This document shows positions 21,892 to 34,909 of a DNA stretch of 64,000 nt, one piece after another (positions within the stretch are counted from its first letter, which is position 1; every line of letters starts with the position of its first letter). Source of the stretch: Pyrus communis. Taxonomy: Eukaryota > Streptophyta > Magnoliopsida > Rosales > Rosaceae. Location of the stretch: NCBI RefSeq assembly GCF_963583255.1, contig NC_084804.1, forward strand, positions 30,802,612 to 30,866,611, given 5' to 3'. The notes below the pieces were generated by a model, which was not told the DNA's origin, ran no database searches, and saw only the letters and a program-made list of their open reading frames with translations. The position numbers and the translations under genes were made by a program.

Positions 21892-23342
21892 TTAAATATC
21901 TCTAAGACATGTATTCTGCGCTAATGCAAAAATTACATCCACCAAAGTTGTAAAATCTTGTACAGCACTCCCCAAAGACCCAGCAGCTTCTGCTACAATC
22001 TCTTTGAGGGCTCTTGCCTTCTCTCTCATCTTCTTCCCTTGTTCACTTCTCACTTCCCGAAATCAGCTCCAAGCTCTCGAGCACTCCACTCTTTGTGAGT
22101 ATTCCGCCCTCAATTTTCACTCCAATCCCCCACACATCCTCCACCATCCGCCCGTTCATTCTTTGGTCTCCAAATAATGTCCTGCAGATCATTGGCACCC
22201 CATTTGCAACACTTTCATACACAGAATTTGTCCCGCTGTGCGTAACAAACACACTGATGGCAGTATGAGCCAACACTTGAGCTTGGGGTGCCCACGGCAC
22301 TATTTTTCCACTCTTGTTTGTGATCCTTTCGACAAACCCGCTTGGTGATAGGTCCTTGAAATTGTCTTTTAGGGACCAAAGAAATGATACGCCGCTTGCT
22401 TCCAATGCCTCTGCCAAAGCTATCATCTCATTCGGAGTTGGAGCGCCGATAGTTCCAAAACAAATATATGCCACAGATGAAGCTGGTTGCTCATCTAACC
22501 ATGAAAGGCAACCTGTGGAATCCGAACTTGATGGTACAACCATTCGGACTGCTGGTAACAAGGCGGTGAGAAAACCTACATTGAGTAACTTGGGAACCTT
22601 CGACTTGAGATCGTTATTCAGGAGCGTGGGATTTATCTCTTGATAGGAATTCAAGACAAGAGCTGTCATTTGGTGCAGCATTTTGCCCCATTTGACTTAG
22701 CATCTGTGACAAAAGTGAATCACATGCAACTACTTCTTCAGGTAAGTCTGCAATGTGCATTGCGGACTGCCCTGGAACAATTTCCAGGGTCTTATGTTTG
22801 TGCAAATCACCATTATCAATCTGATTATCACTATCGAGGCCAACATAATTTTGAAAGAGCTCGCGCCGGATAAGATCAGTGTAAATGTGAGCTGAGAGGG
22901 TGCATGGCATGCGTATCCAAAGAGGAATCCATGGAACACCCCAATTTTGAGCCATCTCTCCAGCAAAGACCAAGAATCCATCTGTAATCAAACAACTAAC
23001 CTTCTTGCCTGTCTCTGTCACTGCCTTCTCTATTCCGATTTTGTAATTTTCAGGTGTGGCCTTGATGAATAGCTCCACTGCATCCATTGAATGGCCCTTC
23101 AAGACATGAGTTTTCGGCACACGATCTGAGACATTGTAGTGTTTAATGTCACTGGGAATGTTGGATTTTGATTTTTCTGAAAACAGCAGGTTATTTGATT
23201 TTTCTGAGCTGAGGAAGGAAAAACACATGTTTGGTGATGTACTGTTAGCTAGCCTGCACACCAAGTTAAGCAGGGGCTCAATGTGGCCGCCAAATGGAAA
23301 CGAAAGAACATGTCCTTGCTTCGAGCTTTCGATCACAGGCAT
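21892..23342 (-). pseudogene. UGT78: UGT78-type flavonoid/anthocyanidin 3-O-glucosyltransferase, two frameshifts
   Basis: Minus-strand frame starting MPVIESSKQGHVLSFPFGGH at 23342, with the catalytic His at residue 20 and the activating Asp in CLITDGF. One extra base at about 22685 (in tggggcaaaa on the coding strand) shifts the frame after SQMG. A second shift at about 22045, probably a 7-bp duplication (agtgaga/agtgaac), shifts it again after ISGS. The three frames together cover a full-length family-1 UGT ending at TAA 21892-21894. The PSPG box is recognisable (WAPQAQVLAHT, FGDQRMNGRMVEDV), but HCGWNS is changed to HSGTNS. Intact UGT78 enzymes glucosylate flavonols or anthocyanidins. With these lesions it is a pseudogene unless the indels are assembly errors. 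Confidence 0.85.
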
Positions 23343-24715
23343 AATTGATGATTCGATGGGTTGGATTGAAATCCTAATAACAGATTGGACGGATTTTGTA
23401 GAATTCCTTTTGAAATGTTCAACAAATTATATATCAGAATGTTTTGGAGATTTGTTTCAAACTGGTTTTGTTTAATGGTATTACGGCTTCAAAAAATTAA
23501 GAGAAACAACAACGTTACAAATGCTGTATTAAAACTCCTGCCATGAATTCACTGCTAGAGGGAATATATAGTATCAGTTTGCTATTTGTCTATATCAGTT
23601 TGAAGAAATTCTTGGTCGAAATTAACACACCTTCTATGTTTCAATGACATATCACATGTTCAAATATTTAATTCATGGTATAAGTACAATATAATTAAAT
23701 ACTGATTGTCTGTAACGATAATATGATGAAAACATAATAAACACTGAATATTTCTGCAATCAAATGTTAAAAAACGAATCAGTCATGCTAATTAAATAAA
23801 AATGTTACCAATTGTCTCTTGGTAAAAGGTTTTGACTCACATAAATATAAAGATGATATTTATTTGTGATTAATTCGATACATGATAATAATAACATTCA
23901 TTAGCTTATATAGGAGAGAATCAGAGTCGTGAAGGAACACGGCAGCCTAACTAGAAAAACACATAAAAAAAAGTTAAAACGCTGAAAGAAAGAAACTGGC
24001 AAATTGGAAACGTTTACTACTACTTTAATCAGACGTTCCTAACTCAGCCTGATAAATAACATAATTAATTATCCTAACAGCCTCATAGGAGGACAGTTAC
24101 AGAATATTACTTTCTGTTTCCAACCAAATTGGTCAGGAAAATCCTACCACTAATTAATTTAGACTTTTAAAAGCAACATTAAGTTTATACTAAAAGAATA
24201 AAAATTAGGTTCAGTTGCGGTCCCTAGTTACTAATTGTTAATTATTTTTTTTGTCGAAATTAATTGTTAATTGTTATAGACTCAAACCTCATGCATTTTA
24301 CATGTTTAATCGAAGTTCCTCTCTTGCCATATAAATAACATAATAATAAAAAAGATGCAATCATACCAATAAAGGCTCAACCGTTTTTTTGCTTTCATTT
24401 ACACTACCAATTCAATTATTCAAAATTGGCATTCTAGATATATAATGTGACGACTGGTACCTAATTGTCACTGTAGTTTCTTTTCCGTTGGTGTAATTTG
24501 ACGATTTTACCCCTTTTTGGGACAAAAGTGGAACCTGATGTAGACGTGGTTTTCGGCTTTCAGTTTCTTTTATCTAGTTATGTACTTAATTAGTACTCGT
24601 CGTTACGAACACGTAAGCGCGAGATAGACCCGAATTGGATCTGTAACGAAAAAGTTACGCTCCATTAAAGTACGTTGACCATGGGTATTTTTGTACACGT
24701 GCGTGCAAATTTACA
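23343..24715. other. former UGT promoter and intergenic DNA
   Basis: AT-rich sequence upstream of the UGT78 pseudogene on its coding strand. No gene or clear repeat structure is visible. Homopolymer runs occur around 23950 and 24250. Confidence 0.45.
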
Positions 24716-27060
24716 GTGTCGAAAACACTGTCAAAGAGGCATATTTTATACATTTTAAATTGTACAAAATCCTTTCCTTTCCCTAATTGGTGGATCCGGT
24801 CTTCTCTTCACCTCGCACATCCACCAATCACTTTCCATGAAACCCTCCGCACCACCAATCAAAAGTCATCACCATCACCCTCACTCAACCAATCATATTT
24901 TTCCCAAAAATTTGTCCCCCAATCAAAGCACTCAAACTCTCTCTCTCTCTCTCCTCCCGAAGGCCCTCTCTCTCACTCTCTCACTCTGCAACTCTCTCAA
25001 ACAGGCCAAAACCTCACAAATGTGACCTAAAAACCACACGATCGCGCTCCTCTTGAACCCATGAGCATAACCATACCATCATATCATGTTTTGACCGAGT
25101 TTTGGACATCGAACTCAGAAGGTCCGACTTGGCTTAGTTTTTTCCCAACGAGTTATGAGCGAGTTACAAGTTTTTAGGAAGTCTAAAGGCCTCCACTCAA
25201 CTCCCCGATGTCTTTAGTGAAGGTTTGAAGAAGAAACAACTTCGAAACACAAGGTTTCGAGAAGTTAGAGTTTAACTCGAACCTTTCGAGCCATTTTCAG
25301 GCCACCTCCGTCCACTTTTTGGACTTCCAAAAGGTAAAATCATGTTCTACTCTTCATAAGCTTCATTTCCATTTAAAATTTGTGAAAAATGGTTGAGAAA
25401 TGAAGAAGATATGAAGGTTTGAATTTTTAACCAGTTTCCAGCAAAACCAGACAGCGGTTAGCGACTACGGACGATGGAAGGCGGCGACCGGCGAGGACCA
25501 TCGGAGAAGATGACGGAATATGCTGTCAACTTTGATAGAATATCCTAACAGCGTCAGGTAACGCCGTTACCATTTAATAGAATATTCCGTCACTTTAACG
25601 GAATATTCTTAACTGTCGTTAGGGCCTCTGTCAGTCTCTGCTAGCGTGTGGTGGCGCGTAGGGCCATGCCTTAGGTGGCATGTGGCGGCGCGTCCGGCCT
25701 TTGATTGGCTTTCTATCAATTTGTGTAGGTCTATGACGTCGAGTAGATCGATTTCGTATATTTAAACCCTATATTTGAGTAAACTATGAGGGTTTTACTT
25801 AAGTTTTCATTATGTGTTATTAAACTAATTGAATTAGTAATTTCATATATAGGTGAAATGTATCCTGAGGAAGTATGGGGTCAAGCAAAGCTCAGAGGCT
25901 TCGTTCTTACTGCGTATCAATGAGTGGGCTTTTTGTTTTCGTATATATATATAAACTTTATAGTTTCCACAAATGCATTTAAATGGATTTATGCATGTTA
26001 TGCCACAATTTATTTAGTTTTAAAAAAGTTGTTTTGTGATGGAGATTTATATATTGATATGGCATATTCATATGCATTTTTACCTGCTTATGAATATTGT
26101 ATTGTTATGAAATGCTACGGGACGCGCAGGTAAGTTTAGGTAAGTTTGTTGTCTTGATAGGAATAATTGCATCATTATGGCATGCTTATACTCATATAGT
26201 TTGCTCATCATTGTTGCACCCCGGTGTTAGTGCTCCTGCCCCAGGCCAGGGCCAACCTTCACGTGATTGTTCACCTCCTGCACCACACGCTCGCCTTGGA
26301 TCCAAGTTAGGTGCTAGCCTGTTGTACAGGTCGCATTAGGTGACTCCACTCGTAGGTGACCCGCGCAGAACGCTATCCTTCACGTGATCGTAGCACTAGA
26401 GCATATATTATTACACCTAACCTGTCATACAAGTCACATTAGGTGACTCCAACTCGTGTGTTAGCATAGATAGATGAGCCAAATGTGTAATCGTACAGGT
26501 CACATTAGGTGACTCTGACTTGCGTGCTAGTATAGATTATTTAGCACATGATTATATTCTTATTGTCGTTGAGATATTTTGTTGTGGCATATTTTCTGGA
26601 TTTATTGTTGGAATGCATTTGATTTCATACTTATACGTAATATGATTTTCAGGAAACTATACTTGTTTTATAGCAAGGGGTTAGTATGTTTAGAAAAAAA
26701 AAATTGGTTTTTATAAATCTTTATTTTTATGCCCACTCACCCTTCTGTTTTTCGCCCTTCTAGGTTTTAGTAGCTGAACTTTCGTATCGATGAGGATTCA
26801 TGGTAAATCTTAGTATATGTGGATATCTCCAAGGGTATAATTCTCAATCCACTCTACTGTACTTTATTTATGCTCTGACGTCACGTGTGAAATGGGTTCA
26901 TTCCCGCTCACCAGCGCACTTTTGTATTTAGGCACTTTTAGGTTTAAATTTATTCACATTTTCCACATCACTACACTTTATGGCTTTGTCACCTTCCAAG
27001 TGTCGGCCAGCACAGCTCGATTCGGAGTCCTAATGGACATTCCTGGTCAGGATGTGTCAT
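24716..27060 (+). repeat. large LTR-like repeat block
   Basis: A 2.3-kb non-coding block with a CT-rich stretch (24930-25000), a GC-richer middle (25440-25720) containing several gaatattc-type words, a tandem-repeat zone (26280-26530) and an end at ggatgtgtca (27051-27060). Part of it (26652-26770) recurs at 21150-21270, so it belongs to a dispersed family. A long solo LTR of a non-autonomous element is the best reading, but I could not fix the 5' end or a target duplication. Confidence 0.4.
26318..26545 (+). repeat. tandem GTCACATTAGGTGACTC repeats
   Basis: Three units carry tacaggtcacattaggtgac or close variants, near 26325, 26425 and 26495. The later units continue through gcatagata/gtatagatta. 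Each core is itself a hairpin: gtcac, attag, gtgac. They are non-coding and sit inside the LTR-like block. Confidence 0.75.
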
Positions 27061-27061
27061 A

Positions 27062-27640
27062 TAAAAAAATTGGGATTTTATTTTATTTTTATAAAATATG
27101 AGTACATTTATATAGTAAAATTTGGCTACAGTTGCCATACAAAAAATTGGTACATTTATAAAAAATGTGGGTACATTTTACATACAGAAAAGTGATACAT
27201 TTTATACAAAAAAGGGGCAAGTTTTATATAACAAAAAATGGGTACATTTTATATATATAAAAAACAATGGTACATTTTAGATTAAAATAAATAAATAGAT
27301 TTTACATTAAAAAATGGGTGCATTTTACCTAAAAGATGGTACCAACAACAAAAAAAAGGATACATTTTTCATATAAGAAAATGGTACATTTGTAAAGAGA
27401 AATGGGTACATTATAAATAAATTATGGGTACAAATAAAAGGTTAAAAAAAATTATGAGTACAAATAAAAGTTTAAAAAATAAGGGACAAAAAGAAATTAA
27501 TATATGGGTACAAATTAAACTTTAAAAGAAAATTGGTACAAATTTAAAAAGGGTTGCAAATTAAAAATGGGTTCAAACCTCATTGGTGACTAATCTAACA
27601 TTTAATCTAACAAAATCTATCGTCTGACAAAAAAAAAAAA
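27062..27640. repeat. degenerate gtacatttta minisatellite ending in poly-A
   Basis: Roughly twenty imperfect repeats of a word like aaatgggtacattttata occur across about 0.5 kb, drifting to gggtacaaataaaag in the right half. The block ends with a run of about 20 A at 27628-27649. It is strongly A/T-biased and non-coding. Confidence 0.75.
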
Positions 27641-27817
27641 AAAAAAAAACACTAAATGAATATATTTAGAAATAAAATTCAATTATCTTGACATGTAAGA
27701 AAATTTTATTTTTGAAATAATTAATGACGTTTATTAAAACCCAATGACCTTGAGAACCTAATTTCTCCAAAAATTAGTGTAGAATATGACTTATGTTATA
27801 AACTTTCCTAGTTTAAG

Positions 27818-28043
27818 TGTGATTGTGTAAATCTTAGATAAGATTTGATTCTAGTTATTCTTTCCTATATGTACTTGTATTCCTTAGGGATGAAGGATTT
27901 CTTTTCCCTTTTATTTCTACAAATAAAGGCACTACGTAGGAGGGAATAACACACACATTCTTCTACACAATTCTACAAACACATCTCTCTTCTCTCTTTG
28001 CCGCCTCCCCTGTTCCCTTTGTCAAATAAAATAGGCTACAACA
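27818..28043 (+). repeat. 5' LTR of the Copia element
   Basis: A 226-bp LTR starting tgtgattgtgtaaatctt and ending ggctacaaca. It carries tacaaataaaggcac, a likely TATA/polyadenylation zone, and a CT-rich segment ctctcttctctctttg near its end. The primer-binding site starts at 28044. Confidence 0.75.
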
Positions 28044-29702
28044 TGTTATCAGCACACTCCTACTGATGTGCTTAGGAATCTGACGTGGAACTTTTCTGTA
28101 TCAAACCAATTCATTCATATCATCACGCAATCAGGTTCTTCCAAAACAACGATTTTTATCTCGATATTTTTGCAACCCTAATAGCATGAACATTCACCAT
28201 AATGCATGACCCAACTTTACGTTTTTCGAATTTTAGATTCTACATAGATTATGTTTGCATTATATTCATAATTGTTGAATTATGTGAATTTGATATTGCC
28301 ATGAATTGCATCAAATATATGTCCATGCATTAAAATATTTGAATTGAATATGCCTGCAAATTGAATTAAATTCCATAATCTAGAATTAAGAAAAAAAAAT
28401 TAAATTAAGGCTTTGTTAGAAAACCATTCCTGTCTCATCAAGAGCCGTCGGCTTCCATAAGCCGCGCCGCCTCCAACATCAGGCCAACAACCTGCGTCGA
28501 CTTGGCGAGCCTATCCCAGCCACGAAACTCAAGGTTGCAAGCCTAGAATCGAAACGGTGCATTTGAGGCATCATCGTCCCCACCCCGACCCTCGGCCTGA
28601 AGCCCGGGTTTTCCTCGTCGATTTTTCCGATGAAACATAACTGGCAGTCGTGTGATTTGGATAAAACTCATCGTTTTCATCAACGATCTTCAAAATTCCA
28701 GAAGAATTTTGTGAGTTTTTAATCAGATTCAACTGAATCCCTTCGATTCTCACCCCAACCCCCTCCCCCCGACATCGAGTTTTCACCTCTGTCGTCCAAT
28801 TTTGGTTCTCCAATGAATGAACGGCTTGCACCGATTATGGAACACTGCCTGAAGCAGTGCCATTGACCAGCTCCAGTGAATCCCTACACCTAGCGCCACT
28901 AGGGTGGCCTAAAGATCCAACCCAAGCCCCAACGCGCCTCAAATTCCCTTTGGTCCATTTGCACAACACCCTTGTTTTTGGGCCTGCTTGTGCCAAGAGT
29001 CTTAACCCATATCACCAGCCCATTAGGCTTTGGTGATGACACGGACCGAGAACCAGTTGAGCCCTTCTAGGCTCCTACCATTTCTCCCAAGCTCTCGTGT
29101 CTGCGTCACAGTTGATCCGTGCCCTTCACAGGACCTTATTTTGGTTTGCGCATGCAACCCACTTATTTTGTGATGCTGAGCCAACCTGCATGCTCGACCC
29201 GAGAACAAATTTGCCCAATATTTAGGCCTGAGACGTAGGCACCTATTTGATTGGCCCACCTGTGGACTTTGGCCTACTATTTTGGGCCCTGAGTTTAATT
29301 GCCTAATTATTTTTAGGCCCAATGGGTTTTATATTTTTTAACCCACCCTTTAAATTTGGCCCGAAGTCCAAATAATTAATTCAATTATAATTCTAGACCT
29401 GAAGTTCTATTTGCATATTTTCTTGTTGTATATTTCTGTATATATATTTGCGTTTGTCTACAGGAACTTATGAACCTGAAGTTTATAATTATTTCGAAAC
29501 CTGAAGTTTCTATAAATAAGCCTTGTTTGAAAACCTAAAGTTTTCCTTAAAAACATCACCCATGAAAGCCTGAAGCTTTTTCATGTGAATTTTAACCAAT
29601 ACATGTCTATTAGAACTTGAATGTTCTACTCCCATGTGAATGGATTGATTTTCTTTCTCCATTACAGTAATCATATCTTGTCCTTTATTTTGTGATAGGA
29701 AC
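28044..29702 (+). other. untranslated leader of the Copia element
   Basis: Between the primer-binding site and the gag ATG lies 1.65 kb without an intact gene. The part at 29380-29640 has several short repeats of the pattern acctgaagtt/gcctgaagct. Open frames on the minus strand here (28571-28831, 29023-29322) show no family signature. Confidence 0.5.
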
Positions 29703-30680
29703 ATGTCGAATTTGAACAAACTCGACTTCACCACTTTAGAGGTCTCTGGAAAGAACTACATCAAGTGGGTCTAAGATGTGAAGCTCCACCTTATTGCAAA
29801 GAATTTGCATCGCACCATCGAAGATGGGATGGACAACCCAATTGGTGAAGCTGAGAAAGCCACTGCCATGATCTTCATCCGAAGATATATTCATGTCGCA
29901 CTGCAAATCGAGTACCTTGCTAAGGAGGATCCACGAGCACTATGGATCGTTTTGGTTGATTGCTTTGATCACCAAAAGGACATCTTATTGCCTGAAGCAA
30001 GACATGTCTAGCAGCATTTGCACTTCCAAGACTTTAAGTCTGTGAATGAATATAATTATGAAGTTTGTCGAATCTAATCACTTCTCAAGTTTTGTAACGA
30101 GACTTTAACCGAAGAGGATCTCCTAGAGAAGACCTATTCGACCTTCTCTGCTACTAATATTATCCTGCAACAATAATTCACTAAGTTTTCAGATTTGATC
30201 TCTGTTTTACTTCTCGCTGAAAAGCAGAATCAGTTGTTGATGAAAAATCATCAAGCTCAACCTAATGGGGCGACTGATGTGCCTGAACACACTATAGTGC
30301 GAACCAACGCCCAAAACGCCAAAAGAGGCGTGGTAGGTATGGCCAGAATCCACCCCGTGGAGGTCAACAGAGCTAAGGCCCATGTAAGGGAGGAAACAAA
30401 GCCCAGAAGCGCCCTAACCTATCTCCCAAGACCCCAAACTTCAAGAATAAAGGCAAAGCACCCGAAACCATGGATGCAAACATGTGCTATCGATGTGGTT
30501 CAAATGACCATTGCTCTTGTGTTTGCCGTGCTCCTTAAAAGGTTGTAGTTAAATATCATTCTTGTCGTAAGAAGTTTAAATCAAACTTTGTGCAAGTGGA
30601 CTAACCGGAGAGTACCAAGATGGAGGTTTCTGACTTTCAAGAGGATACCACCCCTATGGGAGATTAGAATCTTAAACATA
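29703..30680 (+). pseudogene. gag of the Copia element, broken
   Basis: The frame starts MSNLNKLDFTTLEVSGKNY at 29703. It runs into a stop at 29774 where Gln is expected, then continues through 29778-30011 (TIEDGMDNPIGEAEKAT) and 30195-30548 in shifted frames. A degenerate CCHC-like knuckle with CYRCGSNDHCSC is readable near 30484-30530. It has the usual Copia gag layout with several nonsense and frameshift changes. Confidence 0.75.
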
Positions 30681-30879
30681 AACTAGTTTTTAGTTGAAAT
30701 AACACATAAGGGCCGAATTCCACAGTAGTGGCTGAACCCCCTTTTGTTTTTTTGGTTAATTTTGAACAATTTTCCTTTATGTTTGGATTATTTGTTGGTG
30801 ATTTGTTTTTTCGATATTAAGTTTTTAAATAATTTCTGTCCTTGACTACTTAAAATTATTTTGAATGGATATTTGTTTT

Positions 30880-32200
30880 TTAGAATTGTTATGCACGTGA
30901 CCAATTCAAATAAATTTTTCATTCTAGGTATGACTAGTAGGGAAGTTAGTTGTCTAGCAGATAGTGTAACCACGCACACCGTTTTGCATGAGCGTATCTA
31001 TTTCACTAACTTCATACCTAAGAATCAACCTCTAACAAACCTCTCAGGCCTATCCAACCTGATCAAAGGTTACAATAAGGCACTTATAATGTTGACCAAT
31101 GGTACAATTTTGACCATTAGAGATAACAATTACCAAGCTGAAACCAACGTAGAAAACGGAGTTGAATTTTTGTGCATAACTTCCTATGAATATGGCCAGA
31201 AGCGTATTCTATAGAAGATGAAGTGTATCCTGAGTGGTATGTCTACTATGACTATACTTCCCATAGAGAGCCACTATAAGGCCTGCCCTACCTTTAGGAC
31301 CGCGCACGAGATTACACTTTGGCATGATCGTTTAGGACATCCTGGACGAACAGCGATGCGCCGTATCCTCAAATCATCATACGGGCATCCACTAACCCAA
31401 AGTTTAGGTTCGATTCAAGGAATCACATGTCAAACATGTTCAATGGGAAAGCTTATTACTAAGCCTTCTTATAACAAGATTTGTTCGAATCCTCCCATTT
31501 TTCTACAAAGGATTCAGGGGGACATTTGTGGATCGATTCACCGTCCCTGTGGACCATTTAGATATTTTATGGTTTTGGTTGACGCCTCCACATGTTGGTC
31601 ACACGTGTGCTTGTTATCCACAAGGAACGCTGCATTCTTCAAACTGTTGGTTCAGGTTATCAAGCTCAAGGCTCACCATCCTGATCATACGATCAAATCT
31701 ATTCGATTGGATAATGTTGGAGAATTCACATCTAAAACTTTTGATGACTATTGCATGTCGGTTAAGATTGAAGTTAAACATCCAGTACCCCGTGTTCACA
31801 CCCAGATTGGCCTGGCAAAGGCATTCATTAAGCACTTACAAATGATTGCTCGATCATTGATCATACGTACCAAGCTCCCGATCGCTGCTTAAGGCCATGC
31901 AATATTGCACGCAACCACGTTGGTCCACTTGAGGCATGTTGTAAACCAACCATATAGCGCCCTTCAGTTGGTTACTGGATATGAACCCGACATATCACAT
32001 ATATGCATTTTTGGTTGTGCAGTCTATGTGCCGATTTTGCCGCCCTTACGTACAAAAATAAGGCCTCAGCAAATTATAGGAATCTATGTCAAATATGATT
32101 TTCCTTTGATCATTTGTTACTTAAAACGTTTGATAGGTAATCTATTTACTGCTCATTTTGCGGAATGTCATTTCTATGAGACAGTCTTCTCGTTGTAAGG
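30880..32200 (+). pseudogene. integrase region of the Copia element, broken
   Basis: The GAG-pre-integrase His/Cys segment HDRLGHPGRTAMRRIL with CQTCSMGK is at about 31314-31450. It is followed by the integrase core with GDICGSIHRPCGPFRYFMVL and IRLDNVGEFTSK (about 31520-31735). It runs in one clean frame from 31218 to 31892, then breaks. Further downstream, GYEPDISHICIFGCAVYVP (31905-32198) is the usual region after the core. The last catalytic segment is altered (IGLAKAFIK, where a Glu is expected). Confidence 0.8.
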
Positions 32201-32897
32201 GGGAGATAAGAACTTCAACGTTCTTGAAGAACGACGCGAATTATCGTGGACGACTCCCACTTTGTCTTATTTAGATCCTCGCACCGTTCAATCTAAAACT
32301 GAAGTGCAACGCATATTAGATCTTTAGAGCATAGCTCATAGCATACCAGATGCTTTCACCGATCTAGCATGAATGACAAGATCACATATTCCAGCTATGA
32401 ATGTGCCTGTAAAGATGAATGTAGCAAATGTCTGACAGACTTCCCTTTTGGAAGCCCAGGACGCTAACTTTGGTGATCCACGTACATTTGCAGCTAGCCA
32501 ATCATCAACCCCTACACAAAAATGTGGCATACCTCTTGGTTCAAAGGATTCACACCCCTAGAAGAGGAAACCCATAACACTGGCACTTGAAGAGCCTATC
32601 GTGAATCTGACTATCGCTTACTCACTTTATCCAACTTATGGGGAAATTCTAGATTACGGAAACGTCCTTGAAGAAAAGAATCCACATCTCTAGAATCATG
32701 TGATTTCAGTCTATTATGCTAGCTTAGATGATGTGTGGTGCAAAAATAAGATGATCGTTGATGATGCATTAGCATATGCAGTAGCTACTAAGATCATGTT
32801 GAGCGATGACATTGAACCTCGTTTCGTTGGTGAATGTCAATGTAGAATCGATTGGTCAAACTAGAAAAAAGTAATCCAAGTCAGACTCAATTCGCTT

Positions 32898-34455
32898 GTG
32901 AAACGTAAGGTGTTTGGACCCATAGCTCATACTCCTCTACATATGAAGTCCATTGACTACAAGTGGGTTTTTGTTCGGAAGCATAATGAGAACAACGAAA
33001 TTGTGCGTTACCAAGCTCATCTTGTTACGCAAGGTTTCTCACAATGCCTCGGGATTGACTATGATGAAACTTATTCACCCATTATAGATGTGATTACTTT
33101 TCGCTGCCTTATCAGTTTGCTAGTTTCTGAAAAACTGAGTATGCAGCTGATGGACGTAGTAACTGTGTATCTCTATAGGGATCTTGATATGAAAATTTAT
33201 ATAACAGTTCCTAAAGGACTTACATTGATAGGATCAAATATTTCCAAACCCCAGAACATGCTCTCAATTCGGCTGAAGCGTTCACTTTACGGTTTGAAGC
33301 AATCTGGAAGAATATGGTATAACCATCTGAGCGAGGATTTGACTAGTCAAGGATATGTGAACAACGAACTATGCCCTTATGTGTTCATTAAGAAGTCACA
33401 TTCCAGTTTTGCAATAGTTGCGGTTTATGTTGACAACATGAACCTTATTGGAACTCCTAAAGAGCTCGCAAGAACTGCTACATACACGAAGTTGGAATTT
33501 GAGATTAAAGATCTAGGAAAGACTTGATATTGTCTCGGTCTCAAGATAAGGCATCGTTCGGATGAAATCTTAGTACATCAAACAAAATACACCTAGAAGG
33601 TGTTGCACCGCTTTAACGAGGATAAAGCGAAGCCTTCGAGTACTCCTATGGTTGTTCGATCGCTAAATGCAAGACAAGATCCCTTCCGTCCGAAGGAGGA
33701 TGATAAAGAGATTTTGGAGCCTGAATTTCCTTATGTAAATGTGATAGGCACTTTATTGTACTTAGCTAAATGCACTAGACCCGACAACTCCTTCGATGTT
33801 AACCTTTTGGCAAGATGCATTAATACACCAACACGTAGACACTGGACTGGTGTTAATGACATCTTCCACTACCTTAAGGCTACTATGGATTTAGGCTTGT
33901 TCTATCCTTACGGATCCTCGAGTGATGCCGCATCCCTCGCTCCTTAAGTTGATTCTCGCCTTGTTGGTTATGTCGATGCATGATACTTATCTGATCCACA
34001 CAAGGCGCGTTCTCAAATGGGTTATGTATTTACCGTTTGAGGCACCGCAATCTCTTGGAGGTTAACTAAACCGACCTTAGTTACCACTTCGTCTAACCAT
34101 GCTGAAATTCTCACCTTACATGAAGTAACTCGAGAATGTTTTTGGTTGAGAGCAGTTATGGGCCATATTCGAAGCTTCTACGATCTTTACCCCGTCGTTG
34201 ATGTCCCGACGATGATCTATGAAGATAACACAACATGTATTGAACAACTCAAGAAAGGTTACATCAAAGGAGACAACACCAAGCACATTGCACAGAAGTT
34301 CTTCTTCTCACATCAACAACAAGAGCATTGAAAGATTGAAGTCATGCAAATCCATTCACAAGACAATCTGGCTAACCTCTTCACCAAATCACTACCGAAG
34401 GTGACATTTCAGAAGCTTGTTCAAGGAATTGGTATGCTTAAACTTTCTGAGTTGT
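32898..34455 (+). pseudogene. reverse transcriptase and RNase H of the Copia element, broken
   Basis: A 209-codon frame (32898-33527) holds the RT domain: YKWVFVRKHNENNEIVRYQA, LKRSLYGLKQSGRIWY and YVDNMNLIG. The catalytic box has Asn in place of the second Asp of YVDD, which should abolish polymerase activity. The frame stops after FEIKDLGKT. RT connection and RNase H pieces follow at 33600-33947 (STPMVVRSLNA, YLAKCTRPDNSFDV) and 34146-34331 (YEDNTTCIEQLKKGYIKG, KHIAQKFFF). Confidence 0.85.
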
Positions 34456-34909
34456 AACATTGCTAGTTCTCTTTGGAATTGTCAGGGGGAGTATCCTGAA
34501 GTATACTTGCTTGATCTTAATGTACTCTTTTTCCCTATGATTACAAGCATTTTTCCCACTGGGTTTTTGCTACCCAACTGGGTTTGAACGAGGCACCCAC
34601 CTTAGGTTGATCATATCCTTGATGACGTCCCATAGAAGTTTCATTTGACTTTGCATTTCTCACGCATTTTTCCTTAGACTATGGATTTTGTCCCTACTCG
34701 GGTGTTTGCCATAGCCTTAGGGTTTTTTAGTGAGACTTACTTCTTTATGAAAGTTCCTACCTTATTGAGAATAGCGTTGTTGCCAGGATCAATGCCGGCG
34801 AGTCGACTTCCTCAACTTCTACATAATGCCGAATCTACCTTAAGTATTTACACACTAGATTAGAGTTGCCAAAATCAGTGCCGACGAGTCAACTTCCTAC
34901 CTTTTTTAG

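Noticed and set aside
26318..26545. Regularly spaced repeats that might suggest a CRISPR array
   Set aside because: Only three units with variable sequence and spacing, inside an LTR-like block of a plant genome; no cas genes.
30195..30548. Separate small gene of 117 codons
   Set aside because: It is the middle of the Copia gag in a shifted frame, followed by the CCHC-like knuckle.
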